From the NCBI GenBank assembly GCA_015063745.1, contig SVTO01000010.1, forward strand, positions 1 to 62,398: a DNA stretch of 62,398 nucleotides, written 5' to 3'. Below the pieces are notes generated by a model that ran no database searches, had not been told where the DNA came from, and saw only the letters and a program-made list of their open reading frames with translations. This document shows, in pieces, positions 35,855 to 44,650 of this stretch; the first letter of the stretch is position 1, and every line of letters begins with the position of its first letter. A program made the translations under genes and the position numbers. This stretch comes from Oscillospiraceae bacterium. Lineage in GTDB: Bacteria; Bacillota; Clostridia; Oscillospirales; CAG-272.

Positions 35855-37174
35855 TTACTCCTCAATAATATACTTGGCGATCTTACCCAGCAATTTTTCG
35901 TCGGCTGTTACGCTTACGTGGATGCCGTCTTCTTCATAGGATACTTCCACGTCGTCGCCCAGCTGATAAATAAGGCCCGTTACGGCACCGTCCTCCGGGG
36001 GAATAAACAGTTTGACACGCTTTTTGCCTTTGTTCACCATGGATTCCAGCTTTTCGGCAAGAGCATCCAGTCCCGCACCGGTTTTGGCGGAGATGAATAC
36101 GATCTCATCCTTGGTGCTTTCCGCCAGTCTTCTCATGGCAAACAGTTCGTTTTTATCGGTATGGCAGTCGCACTTATTGAATACATACAGAATCGGTTTA
36201 TCCCCTGCCCCCAGTTCGGTCAGCAATTCGGTTGTTACCTTTACCTGAGAAGCGTATTCAGGGTCGGAGGCGTCAATTACGATCATAAGAATATCGGAAT
36301 AAACGGCTTCCTCCAGGGTGGAGCGGAATGCTTTGATCAGGTGATGGGGGAGGTTGCGGATAAAACCTACTGTGTCTGTCAGCAGGATTTTTACGCCGCC
36401 GGGCAGCTGGTATTGTTTGGTAGTGGTATCAAGGGTTGCAAACAGTTTATCCTCTGCCAGGATTCCGGCACCGGTGAGTGCATTGAGAAGCGTGGATTTG
36501 CCCGCATTGGTATATCCTACGATACCGCATTGTACAATACCACTTCTTTCTCTCTGGCTGCGCATGGTCTGTCGGTTTTTGGCTACTTTGTCCAGCTCCG
36601 CTTCCAGTGCACTGATCTTTTCCTTCATACGGCGGCGGTCGATTTCCAGTTTCGTTTCGCCGGGACCGCGGGAGCCGATACCGTTGCTTTTGGCAGCACC
36701 GCCGAGTCGGGACAGTTCCTTGCCATGTCCCACAAGACGGGGTGCCGTATAGCGAAGCTGTGCCAGTTCCACCTGGAGACGGCCTTCTGCGGTACGGGCA
36801 TGGTCGGCAAAGATGTCCAGGATCAGCATGCTTCTGTCGATTACCTGTACGGGATTCTCAATGGCGTTCTCTATTTCCTTGATCTGGGACGGAGAAAGTT
36901 CACAGTCGAAAATAACAAGCTCACATTCCAGTGCGGTACACATATCCGACAGTTCTTTCACTTTTCCGCTGCCGAATACGGTTTTGGAATCGGGCGCTTC
37001 ACGCATCTGGGTCATATAAGCAAGACTTACACCGCCTGCGGTTTCCAGAAGTCTTTCCAGCTCATTCAGGCTGATCAGACATTCGTTTTCACCGTTCTGG
37101 GGATGGATCGCACACAGTATGGCACGTTTCGGGGTGGACTCGGTCTGTTCGTTGTTTGTTCTTTTTTCTTCCAT
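35855..37174 (-). CDS. hflX: ribosome-associated GTPase HflX
   Basis: HflX splits stalled or heat-damaged 70S ribosomes. The N-terminal nucleotide-binding domain has YMTQMREAPDSKTVFGSGKVKELSD and the G-rich linker GAAKSNGIGSRGPGETKLEIDRRR near 185. The GTPase domain has CGIVGYTNAGKSTLLNALT (P-loop near 225), DTVGFIRNLPHHLIKAFRSTLEE (switch II) and NKCD. The ATG at 37174 follows AGAGGTG; a TTG at 37192 is less likely. Cotranscribed with yigZ, downstream of rpmE and its terminator. Confidence 0.96.
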   Translation of the reverse strand: MEEKRTNNEQTESTPKRAILCAIHPQNGENECLISLNELERLLETAGGVSLAYMTQMREAPDSKTVFGSGKVKELSDMCTALECELVIFDCELSPSQIKEIENAIENPVQVIDRSMLILDIFADHARTAEGRLQVELAQLRYTAPRLVGHGKELSRLGGAAKSNGIGSRGPGETKLEIDRRRMKEKISALEAELDKVAKNRQTMRSQRERSGIVQCGIVGYTNAGKSTLLNALTGAGILAEDKLFATLDTTTKQYQLPGGVKILLTDTVGFIRNLPHHLIKAFRSTLEEAVYSDILMIVIDASDPEYASQVKVTTELLTELGAGDKPILYVFNKCDCHTDKNELFAMRRLAESTKDEIVFISAKTGAGLDALAEKLESMVNKGKKRVKLFIPPEDGAVTGLIYQLGDDVEVSYEEDGIHVSVTADEKLLGKIAKYIIEE

Positions 37175-37205
37175 CTCATTCACCTCTTTCAAAGGAAAAG
37201 AAAAA

Positions 37206-37250
37206 GCCGGACAGGTACACTAAGCTTTTCGCTCCGCTGCCCTGCCCGAC
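37206..37250 (-). terminator. terminator after rpmE
   Basis: Minus-strand 10-bp G-C-rich stem with G-U pairs (37241-37250 with 37206-37215), followed by a T-rich run. Confidence 0.8.
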
Positions 37251-37288
37251 GAATTCTCTCGGGAGCAATAGTATTGCAAATCCTAAAA

Positions 37289-37504
37289 TTACTTGCGGCT
37301 TTCCAGACGCTTCTTGAACTTGTCAACACGTCCGCCGGCATCAACAAACTTCTGCTTACCGGTGAAGAAAGGATGGCACTTGGAGCAAATGTCCACGCGC
37401 AGCTCACCTTCAGCATCACTCTTGGTAGAGTGGGTAGTAACGGTTTCGCCACAAGCGCAGCGGATAGTTACTTCTTTATATTCGGGATGGATTCCTGCTT
37501 TCAT
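37289..37504 (-). CDS. rpmE: 50S ribosomal protein L31
   Basis: L31 of the zinc-binding type (C+). [27 protein letters not shown] has the CxC pair and [29 protein letters not shown] has the CxxC pair. 71 residues from the ATG at 37504, which has GAGGTG upstream. It has its own promoter and terminator, so it is a monocistronic gene between sigE and hflX. Confidence 0.97.
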   Translation of the reverse strand: MKAGIHPEYKEVTIRCACGETVTTHSTKSDAEGELRVDICSKCHPFFTGKQKFVDAGGRVDKFKKRLESRK

Positions 37505-37542
37505 TATTTTCACCTCATTCCACAGATACTCACGTATTTGAG

Positions 37543-37571
37543 ATTATACCACATTCCAAAATGAAATGCAA
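37543..37571 (-). promoter_or_regulatory. sigma-A promoter of rpmE
   Basis: Minus-strand TTGCAT (37566-37571), a 17-bp spacer and TATAAT (37543-37548). Confidence 0.8.
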
Positions 37572-37621
37572 TAGTTTTTTAAAAGTTTTTTTGATTTTTT
37601 CAAAAATATTCTTTTTTTCTG

Positions 37622-38359
37622 TCAAATACGTGAGGCAATCTGTTTTTTGAGTCGTGTGATAATCTTCTTTTCCAGCCGCGATATATAAGATTGAGAGATA
37701 CCGAGTACATCTGCTACCTCTTTTTGGGTCATTTCCTTCTTTCCGCCCAGTCCGTAGCGCATTTCGATAATCACCCTCTCCCTCTCCGACAGAGTGGCCA
37801 CCGCTTCCCGGATCGTTTTTTCATCCTCCGTCTTTTCGATATTCTTACTGACTGTATCTTCTTCCGATCCGAGAACATCGGACAGAAGCAGTTCATTTCC
37901 GTCCCAGTCCATATGCAGCGGTTCATCGATGGAGACATCCCCTTTATGGGAAGCGTTTTTGCGGATATACATGAGTATTTCGTTTTCTATACAGCGGGAG
38001 GCATAAGTGGCCAGTTTTATGTTTTTATCCGCACGGTAAGTGTGTATGGCTTTGATCAGTCCGATGGTACCGATGGAGATCAGATCCTCGATACCGATAC
38101 CGGTGGATTCAAATTTTTTCGCAATATACACCACCAGGCGTAGGTTACGCTGAATCAGTATATCTGCGGCATTTCGATCTGTTTCGTAGCGTTTCAGAAT
38201 CTCCGCTTCTTCCTCACGGGTCAGTGGAGGCGGCAGGACATCGGATCCGTTTATATAGAAGCAGTTTGTGCGATTCCCTCCGTAAAACGCCAACATCATT
38301 CTGCCGATGGTTTCTCTGAATCCCCCGACAGCATGAAGCATATTGGAACGTATGATCAT
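37622..38359 (-). CDS. sigE: sporulation sigma factor SigE (pro-sigma-E)
   Basis: Sigma-E directs mother-cell transcription after asymmetric division and is made as an inactive precursor. The 245-residue product from the ATG at 38359 (GGAAGG upstream) has an N-terminal pro-sequence of about 30 residues with a hydrophobic stretch, then [18 protein letters not shown], which matches the start of mature sigma-[39 protein letters not shown] and the C-terminal helix-turn-helix [23 protein letters not shown] complete regions 2 and 4. It sits 16 bases behind spoIIGA, whose protease removes the pro-sequence. It would drive spoIVA at 12-13.5 kb. Confidence 0.96.
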   Translation of the reverse strand: MIIRSNMLHAVGGFRETIGRMMLAFYGGNRTNCFYINGSDVLPPPLTREEEAEILKRYETDRNAADILIQRNLRLVVYIAKKFESTGIGIEDLISIGTIGLIKAIHTYRADKNIKLATYASRCIENEILMYIRKNASHKGDVSIDEPLHMDWDGNELLLSDVLGSEEDTVSKNIEKTEDEKTIREAVATLSERERVIIEMRYGLGGKKEMTQKEVADVLGISQSYISRLEKKIITRLKKQIASRI

Positions 38360-38375
38360 AGTTTCTTCCCTTCCT

Positions 38376-39173
38376 TTATGTTTGAATAAGCGAACCGGGA
38401 CACAATGCACCGTATCCGCCGTAATGATTCTCCGGAATGTCTTCCACCACAAGAACCGCTCTGCAGACAATGCCGTCAACTTTTACTTCGTCCGGGATAA
38501 TACCGTACAGCAGTTTTTCTCCGCCTACGGACCCGGATGGAATCAGGCGCAGTTTTGTGTTTTCGCCGATATTCCCGCTGTGCAGTACCGGATACAGATA
38601 TTCTATTGATTTGGCGGACACGAGGATAACCGGGCTGCCGGAAAGCGGATCTTTCAGAAGATTTCCCGTATCCACAAGTGCTGTTGTTTTGGCTGTCCGA
38701 CTTCCGCGTCGGATGGTTATTTCTGCAAATGACGCACCTTTTCGATATGTGAACAAACGTGCAAGCAGGATACATATTACCACAGCGGTCAGGTAAGCTG
38801 TCGGATAACTGCTCTTACCCGGCATTTTCGTATAGACTGGGTTTCCCATGGACAGCAGAACCGACAGAATTCCACCGGACAATGCGCCGCATCCCCATAC
38901 CAGTATACATTGGCGCAGAAATGCGGGAATGGTACCCATTTTACCGTAAGTGATGTATACCATAATACCGGAAAGCATGATTCCCGACAGTATGATTAGT
39001 GCAGGACTCTCCGGAAGAAACAACAGTATTAAGCTTCCAGCCGCTCCAGATCCCGCACCGAGAAGCATACGGCGTAATGATGTCTTACGGCAGGTACATT
39101 TACTGCACAAATATAATGTCAGAAAATCCATGCTTGCGTCGATTAAGAACAGTATATCCGCATAAACGATCAT
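38376..39173 (-). CDS. spoIIGA: sporulation sigma-E processing peptidase SpoIIGA
   Basis: A membrane aspartic protease that cleaves pro-sigma-E when signalled from the forespore by SpoIIR. Five membrane helices cover residues 1-140. The soluble C-terminal half carries [19 protein letters not shown] with the catalytic Asp168 (D-T-G motif). The 265-residue length is a little shorter than in Bacillus subtilis. GGAG-like sequence lies upstream. First gene of spoIIGA-sigE; sigG does not follow, unlike in many spore formers. Confidence 0.94.
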   Translation of the reverse strand: MIVYADILFLIDASMDFLTLYLCSKCTCRKTSLRRMLLGAGSGAAGSLILLFLPESPALIILSGIMLSGIMVYITYGKMGTIPAFLRQCILVWGCGALSGGILSVLLSMGNPVYTKMPGKSSYPTAYLTAVVICILLARLFTYRKGASFAEITIRRGSRTAKTTALVDTGNLLKDPLSGSPVILVSAKSIEYLYPVLHSGNIGENTKLRLIPSGSVGGEKLLYGIIPDEVKVDGIVCRAVLVVEDIPENHYGGYGALCPGSLIQT

Positions 39174-39201
39174 CCGTCCGTTCTCCTTGGTTTGTTATTA
39201 C

Positions 39202-39235
39202 AGTATACGCTTTTCTGCTGTCAGGATTTTGTCAT
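39202..39235 (-). promoter_or_regulatory. spoIIG-type promoter with 22-bp spacing and Spo0A-box-like site
   Basis: Minus-strand ATGACA (39230-39235), a 22-bp spacer and TATACT (39202-39207). TGACAAA (39228-39234) overlaps the -35 and resembles the 0A box TGTCGAA. The 22-bp spacing is the known peculiarity of the Spo0A-activated spoIIG promoter of Bacillus subtilis. Confidence 0.55.
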
Positions 39236-39332
39236 TTCCTGCGCTGCATGAAAATTTCCTGAAGTCGGAAATAGGCATTGTCCGGATGAATTTCGGTATC
39301 ATTTTTGCGGGACAGAATTTGACGGATTTCTA

Positions 39333-39361
39333 TTGACTTCTCGGAATGGATATACTATAAT
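39333..39361 (+). promoter_or_regulatory. sigma-A promoter of phosphodiesterase gene 1
   Basis: TTGACT (39333-39338), a 17-bp spacer and TATAAT (39356-39361). The downstream leader and gene start are similar to those of the second copy. Confidence 0.85.
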
Positions 39362-39397
39362 GTGTTTACCCAATTCATGAAAAGGATGGTATAACTC

Positions 39398-41233
39398 ATG
39401 AAAAGACCGAAGCTTTTATTATACGGAATCGACGGTGCGCAGAACAATTATGTTCTGGATATGGTAAAACGTGGAAAGCTCCCCGGATTTGCACGCATCA
39501 TGAAAGAAGGCGTGTACTTCAGTGATATGATGTCCACCTTCCCGACTATCTCCCCTACCTGTTGGAACTCCATTTTTACAGGTGCTGTTCCGAGTGTACA
39601 CGGTGCAGTCTGTCAGGATCTGCATTACAAAACCGCTCATCCCGGTGAAATTCATTCTTCTTATCACAGCGAATATATCACTGCTGAACGTTTCTGGGAA
39701 ACGGCAGGTCACGCAGGTCTGCGTTCTCTTGTTATCGATACTCTTGGTGCCGGTCATGTCAAAGCGCCTAATGTAACTCATATACGCGGCGGTGTCAACA
39801 CCAGATCCGCTTCGAAAATACCCAATCATTACTGCAGCATTCAGCTCGCAGAAGGTTCTGCAAAGTTTCAGAACAGAAAAGATTACTCCCCTGATAAATG
39901 GCAGGAGTTTGAAGCACAGAACAATCCCGCAAAAAATACATTCATTATAACACACGTGCACAACGGTGACACAGTTGCCGATCCATTCACATGGACGGTT
40001 AAAATTACCGACGATGGTTTGAAGATCGGTTTTGATGAAGCGGCAGCTGAATGTGCGTCTCCAATCACTCTGCATCAGTGGACCGACGTTATGACCCGTT
40101 CCCTCGTGACCGTTGACGGCATCCCCGTTAAGTTCCATTTCAGAGCTTATTTCAATAATTTTGATTCCGAAAACAATGTTTATCAGCTGTTCTTCACCGG
40201 TGCATACAACATTCTGTTGGAAATGGATCCTGTTGACAATGCCGTTGAGATTTCTGAAATTCCCGAAATCAATGTTTTGTGCGGTGATACCTTTGAAATG
40301 TTCGCTGACACACTCGGATTTTACAGCCGCTGGAAGGCTAAAATCGTAGAATGGGCCATGGAAAACGAAGACTATGATATCATCGTTGTATATTCCGATT
40401 CTCTGGATTCTGTAAACCATAAATACTCAGGTTTTCGCGAAGGGACATGGCATTCTGACACCATCAAGAAGGAAAAAGCTGAAGAATTCTATGAAAAGCT
40501 CTATAATGTGGAAGGTGTAATGATTGAATGGCTGCTTGATAATGTTCTGGCTGAGGATACACAGCTCGTTGTCTGCAGTGACCACGGCGGAATCGGCTGT
40601 CCCAAAGGGTATCTTACCCGATATGTTCTTGCGGATGCCGGACTGTTGGTTTATGATGAAGAAACGGAGAAAGAGCGTACAGAAGAAAACTTCTGGAATT
40701 TCTTCAATCAGCAGAACAACCATCCCGGTATCAACTGGGAAAAGACGCGTGCTTACCCGACAGGCTGCTGTTTCGTCAATGTAAACCTTCAAGGCCGTGA
40801 ACCTTGCGGCAGTGTACCTCCGGAAAAATATGAAGCTACCGTTGGCGAGATCATCCGTGCTCTTCACGCTCATGATCCTGACCCGGAAGGTCCCTATTCC
40901 ATTGCGTTTGCTTTACCCGGTGATCAGGCAGGAATCGTTGGTCAGGGTGGTCCCATGTGCGGAGATGTTGTGTTCGGTCTGGCAGGTTCCCGTGTAGGCG
41001 GATGCTATGGCGGTGTCCATGCGCATCAGATTCCTTCCGGTCGTGTCAGCACCGGTGGAGATATGCGCCCTATCTGTATTATGTGCGGCACCAAATTTAA
41101 GAAGAACGTGATTCTTGACCGTCCTGCGGATATTACGGATATTATGCCGACCCTTTGCTTTGCAGCAGGTGTGCCTCAGCCCAAGGATGCAACCGGTGGT
41201 GTAATTTTCACTGCGTTCACGGATAAATATTGA
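39398..41233 (+). CDS. alkaline-phosphatase superfamily phosphodiesterase/nucleotide pyrophosphatase, copy 1
   Basis: A 611-residue protein of the type I phosphodiesterase/nucleotide pyrophosphatase family (alkaline-phosphatase superfamily). The two-metal site can be traced: Asp in LLYGIDGAQ, the nucleophile Thr in PTISPTCWNSIFTGA, Asp and His in SDSLDSVNHKY, Asp-His in CSDHGGIG, and His in GVHAHQIPSGR. An insert of about 150 residues (about 130-280) between the Thr and the second metal site is beta-rich and could set substrate choice. No signal peptide, so it is cytosolic. The substrate is unknown. Own promoter and terminator; a close paralogue follows at 41372-43192. Confidence 0.9.
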   Translation: MKRPKLLLYGIDGAQNNYVLDMVKRGKLPGFARIMKEGVYFSDMMSTFPTISPTCWNSIFTGAVPSVHGAVCQDLHYKTAHPGEIHSSYHSEYITAERFWETAGHAGLRSLVIDTLGAGHVKAPNVTHIRGGVNTRSASKIPNHYCSIQLAEGSAKFQNRKDYSPDKWQEFEAQNNPAKNTFIITHVHNGDTVADPFTWTVKITDDGLKIGFDEAAAECASPITLHQWTDVMTRSLVTVDGIPVKFHFRAYFNNFDSENNVYQLFFTGAYNILLEMDPVDNAVEISEIPEINVLCGDTFEMFADTLGFYSRWKAKIVEWAMENEDYDIIVVYSDSLDSVNHKYSGFREGTWHSDTIKKEKAEEFYEKLYNVEGVMIEWLLDNVLAEDTQLVVCSDHGGIGCPKGYLTRYVLADAGLLVYDEETEKERTEENFWNFFNQQNNHPGINWEKTRAYPTGCCFVNVNLQGREPCGSVPPEKYEATVGEIIRALHAHDPDPEGPYSIAFALPGDQAGIVGQGGPMCGDVVFGLAGSRVGGCYGGVHAHQIPSGRVSTGGDMRPICIMCGTKFKKNVILDRPADITDIMPTLCFAAGVPQPKDATGGVIFTAFTDKY

Positions 41234-41247
41234 TTCTCTTAAAAATT

Positions 41248-41282
41248 AAAAGTGAGGCATTCCTTTTGGATACCTCACTTTT
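41248..41282 (+). terminator. terminator after phosphodiesterase copy 1
   Basis: A 10-bp stem (41248-41257 with 41273-41282) followed by T residues. Confidence 0.85.
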
Positions 41283-41306
41283 TCTGTGATATTTTTATAT
41301 ATGACC

Positions 41307-41335
41307 TTGACTTAACCATTTGTTTAAATTATAAT
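41307..41335 (+). promoter_or_regulatory. sigma-A promoter of phosphodiesterase gene 2
   Basis: TTGACT (41307-41312), a 17-bp spacer and TATAAT (41330-41335). Same -35 and -10 boxes as the promoter of copy 1, with a different spacer. Confidence 0.87.
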
Positions 41336-41371
41336 GCGTTCCTCAATTTATGAAAAGGAAAGTATATGCTC

Positions 41372-43192
41372 ATGAAAAAGCCAAAGTTATTGTTATACGG
41401 TATTGACGGCGGTCAGAGTACTTACCTGCTCGAAATGGTAAATAAGGGGAAGCTGCCCGGATTTGCACGTATGATGAAAGAAGGCGTGTATTTCAGCGAT
41501 ATGATGTCCACCTTTCCTACCATATCCCCAACATGCTGGGCTTCCATCTATACAGGTGCTGTACCCAAAGTGCACAGCGCTGTTTGCTCGAATCTGCATT
41601 ACAAAACGGCCCATCCTGGCGAAATTCATTCTTCTTACAAAAGTGAAAACATAACCGCTGAACGCTTCTGGGAAACTGCCGGTAAGCAAGGAATCCGCTG
41701 TCTCGTGATCGATACACTGGGAGCTGGCCATGTGAAAGCGCCCAATGTAACACATATCCGTGGCGGTGTCGGCGATAAACCTTCGAAAATCCCTGCTTTC
41801 TCGTGTAGTTTAAGTTATCCTGAAAATATCCCAGCTTATATTGCCGAAAATACCGTTGACAAACACATCGGAATTGATGTTGAAAAAGAAAAGAATGTCT
41901 TTATCCTCAAACATAAGCATGACGGAAAAGTCGTAATTGAAGATTTCACCTGGACATTCATCATCACTGACAGCGGTATTCAAATAGGAAGTAACATGGG
42001 TACTGCACAAGCAGCCATCCCTACAACTGTTCATAATTGGACCGATGTCATGTCCCGCAGCATTATGACCGTGGAAGGATTCCCGGTAAAATTCCATTTC
42101 CGTGCCTATGTACTGGAACACGATAAAGAAAACAGGATTTATAAAATTGTGTTCACCGGTGCGTGTAACCTGATGAACGAAGTGTATCCATCTGATTATG
42201 CGAAGATATTCACCGAGTTTCCCGAGATCACTGATATGATCGGCAGTACACCTAAAACATTTGATGACTCCCTCGGTTTCTATAACCGCTGGAAAACCAT
42301 GGTTATCGAATGGGCTATGGAAAATGAAAATTACGACATTATTGTTGTTTACTCCGATTCTCTTGATGTGGTCAATCATACATACTCGGGATTCAAGGAA
42401 GGGACCTGGTATTCTCCAACCATTACGAAGGAAATAGCTGAACAATATTACGAAAATCTCTACAATGTAGAAGGCAACATGGTTGAATGGCTGATGGATC
42501 ATGCTGTGGGTGAGGATACACAGTTCTGCGTATGCAGTGACCACGGCGGTATCGGCTGTCCCGAAGGTTACATGACAATTTATGCACTGGCGGATGCGGG
42601 ACTTCTTGTATTTGATGAAGAAACAGACAAACAGCGAACCTTTGAGAATTATTTCGATTTTCAGAGATTGCACAACAACAATCCGGGTATCATCTGGGAA
42701 AAGACAAAAGCTTACCCTACCGGCTGTTGTTACGTTAATGTAAATCTTAAAGGCCGTGAGCCTACCGGCAGTGTTCCTACAGAACAATTCGATGACACCG
42801 TTGCGGAGATTATCCGTGCTCTGCACAAATATGATCCCGATCCGGATGGGCCTTATTCCATCGCTTTTGCCGTTTCCGGCGAGCAAGCCGGTTTCTTCGG
42901 GCTGGGCGGTGATCTTTGTGGGGATGTAGTCTTCGGTCTTGCCGGTTCCCGTGTGGGTGGTTGTTACGGCGGTGTACATGCACATCAGATACCTTCCGCG
43001 CGTGTGAAAACAGGAGGTGATATGCGACCGTTCTGCATTTTCATGGGCAGCAAGTTCAAGAAGAATGTAATTCTGGACCGGCCCGCGGATCTGACGGATA
43101 TTGCGCCGACTCTGTGCTTTGCGGCAGGTATGCCCCAGCCCAAGGATGCAACCGGCGGTGTTATGTTCGCGGCATTTGCAGATGAATATTGA
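41372..43192 (+). CDS. alkaline-phosphatase superfamily phosphodiesterase/nucleotide pyrophosphatase, copy 2
   Basis: A 606-residue tandem paralogue of the gene at 39398-41233. All metal-site motifs are kept (LLYGIDGGQ, PTISPTCWASIYTGA, SDSLDVVNHTYSG, CSDHGGIGCPEGY, GVHAHQIPSAR). Differences cluster in the middle insert (about 130-280), where the two proteins match poorly. The ATG at 41372 is chosen because it aligns with the start of copy 1; an ATG two codons upstream (41366) has better spacing from AAGGA. The gene has its own promoter and terminator, so the copies can be regulated apart. Confidence 0.9.
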   Translation: MKKPKLLLYGIDGGQSTYLLEMVNKGKLPGFARMMKEGVYFSDMMSTFPTISPTCWASIYTGAVPKVHSAVCSNLHYKTAHPGEIHSSYKSENITAERFWETAGKQGIRCLVIDTLGAGHVKAPNVTHIRGGVGDKPSKIPAFSCSLSYPENIPAYIAENTVDKHIGIDVEKEKNVFILKHKHDGKVVIEDFTWTFIITDSGIQIGSNMGTAQAAIPTTVHNWTDVMSRSIMTVEGFPVKFHFRAYVLEHDKENRIYKIVFTGACNLMNEVYPSDYAKIFTEFPEITDMIGSTPKTFDDSLGFYNRWKTMVIEWAMENENYDIIVVYSDSLDVVNHTYSGFKEGTWYSPTITKEIAEQYYENLYNVEGNMVEWLMDHAVGEDTQFCVCSDHGGIGCPEGYMTIYALADAGLLVFDEETDKQRTFENYFDFQRLHNNNPGIIWEKTKAYPTGCCYVNVNLKGREPTGSVPTEQFDDTVAEIIRALHKYDPDPDGPYSIAFAVSGEQAGFFGLGGDLCGDVVFGLAGSRVGGCYGGVHAHQIPSARVKTGGDMRPFCIFMGSKFKKNVILDRPADLTDIAPTLCFAAGMPQPKDATGGVMFAAFADEY

Positions 43193-43207
43193 TCTTTTTT
43201 AAAACCA

Positions 43208-43250
43208 AAAGTGAAGTATCTATTCCTTAACGGAACAGGTACTTCACTTT
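43208..43250 (+). terminator. terminator after phosphodiesterase copy 2
   Basis: An 11-bp perfect stem (43208-43218 with 43240-43250), with an inner TTCC/GGAA, followed by CTTTTT. It may also serve the convergent gene at 43255-43875. Confidence 0.88.
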
Positions 43251-43254
43251 CTTT

Positions 43255-43875
43255 TTACAGTATGATATCGCTTTCCTTACCTTTGTTGATTTCCAAAAGC
43301 TTCTGCAGCATGCTAAGGACACCGTCAATATGGAAAGGGCCAGCGATTTTGTAGGCGGAAATGCTTACATACAGTTTATCCTGAGCATTGAAACGGGGGT
43401 CGTATGCATCAAGATAATGGGGGATGCGTACATCAATGGCGCGGAGGCAGGATTCGGGAGCGTCGCTGCGGCGGGTGTATTTGACGTTTTCGAATACTCT
43501 TCTGCATTCTTCGGCGATTTTCTTGTTGATGATATAGCCGCGGCTGTAGAGTTCTTCGGTTTTTACGTCCTTCAGCATTTCAGCCGCTTTACGGTGATCG
43601 CCGAGGGACTTCAGATATGTGTCACAGTTGTACTGGATACATCCCAGAAATTCTTTTGCGGTATCGGTACGGACGGATGCGGATTCTCCGCCGGAATGGT
43701 AGCCGATCACGGATGCGAGGGTATTCATCAGTCCGAGGCGGATTTTTTCCACATCCGCTTCGGTATACAGTCCGGTTCGCAGAGCTTCGGCGGCCAGTGT
43801 ATTCATATATTCGGCGGGATTTATGCTGCTTTCATCGAATGGGCCGAATGCGATTACCTGATTCTCGTTTGTCAT
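43255..43875 (-). CDS. conserved hypothetical protein, possibly DUF6179-like
   Basis: A 206-residue, mostly helical, acidic soluble protein without signal peptide or membrane segment. EYMNTLAAEALRTGLYTEADVEKIRLGLMNTLASVIGYHSGGESASVRTDTAKEF at the N-terminus resembles, as far as I can recall, the start of the DUF6179 family of Clostridia; that family is usually much longer, so this would be a short form. The gene starts 7 bases after its partner at 43883-44491 and is clearly in one operon with it. Function unknown. Confidence 0.7.
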   Translation of the reverse strand: MTNENQVIAFGPFDESSINPAEYMNTLAAEALRTGLYTEADVEKIRLGLMNTLASVIGYHSGGESASVRTDTAKEFLGCIQYNCDTYLKSLGDHRKAAEMLKDVKTEELYSRGYIINKKIAEECRRVFENVKYTRRSDAPESCLRAIDVRIPHYLDAYDPRFNAQDKLYVSISAYKIAGPFHIDGVLSMLQKLLEINKGKESDIIL

Positions 43876-43882
43876 AGATGCC

Positions 43883-44491
43883 TCACTCCTTTACTTTATA
43901 TCCGAGAGTCTGTTCTTCTTCGATACGGTCGGCGAGTTCCACGACTGCGCCTTCGTCCGTTGTCAGGAAAGGTGTAATGGCACCGGTTTCGTCACGGCGG
44001 GCCTGCAGTGCGGTATCGCGGGAATTGTCTTCCGCATCCCTTTCGCCAAACCACTCTTCGTAGTTTTCACCGGATACAACCTTGCGGATGATGATCTCCG
44101 CTTCTTTGGCAAGCAATGTATCCACGGATCCGCGGCATCTCTGCTCGAATCGAACGAAAAGTTCGTCCAGTAAGGCATTGTCGTTGATTTTATCGTCGGT
44201 TTCCGTCTTAATATAATAGAAAACCTCTGCAATTTCGCTCAGGGTGTAGGCATAGTTTTCTTTTGTGATATAGGAAGAACGGGAGAAACGCTTGATGATT
44301 CCTTCCATGGCACCCACACCGATTTCGATTCTTTCATTTTCGGCAAGTGCCTTGGCTCTGGTTTCCGAAAGTTCTTTCGCTTCTTCCGGTGTCAGGGTGA
44401 TACCATATTCTTTTGTGACTTCATTCAAGGCGAGAATCTCTTCGCTGATCGGCTGTACGGCGAAATTCTCTAAAACGATCAGTTCCTTCAT
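43883..44491 (-). CDS. conserved hypothetical protein, possibly DUF6323-like
   Basis: A 202-residue helical, acidic protein. MKELIVLENFAVQPISEEILALNEVTKEYGITLTPEEAKELSETRAKALAENERIEIGVGAMEGIIKRFSRSSYITKENYA resembles, from memory, the DUF6323 family that pairs with DUF6179 in Clostridia; I cannot verify this here. GGAGG lies 6 bases upstream of the ATG. It is driven by the promoter at 44596-44625, which faces another promoter head-on. Confidence 0.72.
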   Translation of the reverse strand: MKELIVLENFAVQPISEEILALNEVTKEYGITLTPEEAKELSETRAKALAENERIEIGVGAMEGIIKRFSRSSYITKENYAYTLSEIAEVFYYIKTETDDKINDNALLDELFVRFEQRCRGSVDTLLAKEAEIIIRKVVSGENYEEWFGERDAEDNSRDTALQARRDETGAITPFLTTDEGAVVELADRIEEEQTLGYKVKE

Positions 44492-44526
44492 TTTCGTCCT
44501 CCGGTTTATGAGTGTGTAAAAAAGAC

Positions 44527-44555
44527 TTGACTTACAGGCAGTTTTGTGGTATACT
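44527..44555 (+). promoter_or_regulatory. orphan sigma-A promoter facing the DUF6323-like operon
   Basis: TTGACT (44527-44532), a 17-bp spacer and TATACT (44550-44555). No protein gene follows on this strand before the terminator at 44651-44688. Confidence 0.6.
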
Positions 44556-44595
44556 GAATATGTATAAATACCGCCTTGTTTTATGGGTATTTATT

Positions 44596-44625
44596 AGTAT
44601 ACCATATTCTGCTTGCGTTTGTCAA
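44596..44625 (-). promoter_or_regulatory. sigma-A promoter of the DUF6323/DUF6179-like operon
   Basis: Minus-strand TTGACA (44620-44625), an 18-bp spacer and TATACT (44596-44601). It converges on the + promoter at 44527-44555. Confidence 0.75.
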
Positions 44626-44650
44626 GCATTTTTCTTTTATATGACCGCGC

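Noticed and set aside
35705-37564. 619-codon open frame on the + strand opposite yigZ, hflX and rpmE
   Set aside because: It spans three well-identified genes on the minus strand and has no family features or start signal.
39202-39224. Ordinary sigma-A promoter CTGACA-18-TAATAA for spoIIGA
   Set aside because: Both boxes are poorer than the 22-bp-spaced pair, and the latter matches the known spoIIG design with an overlapping Spo0A-like box; kept as the alternative.
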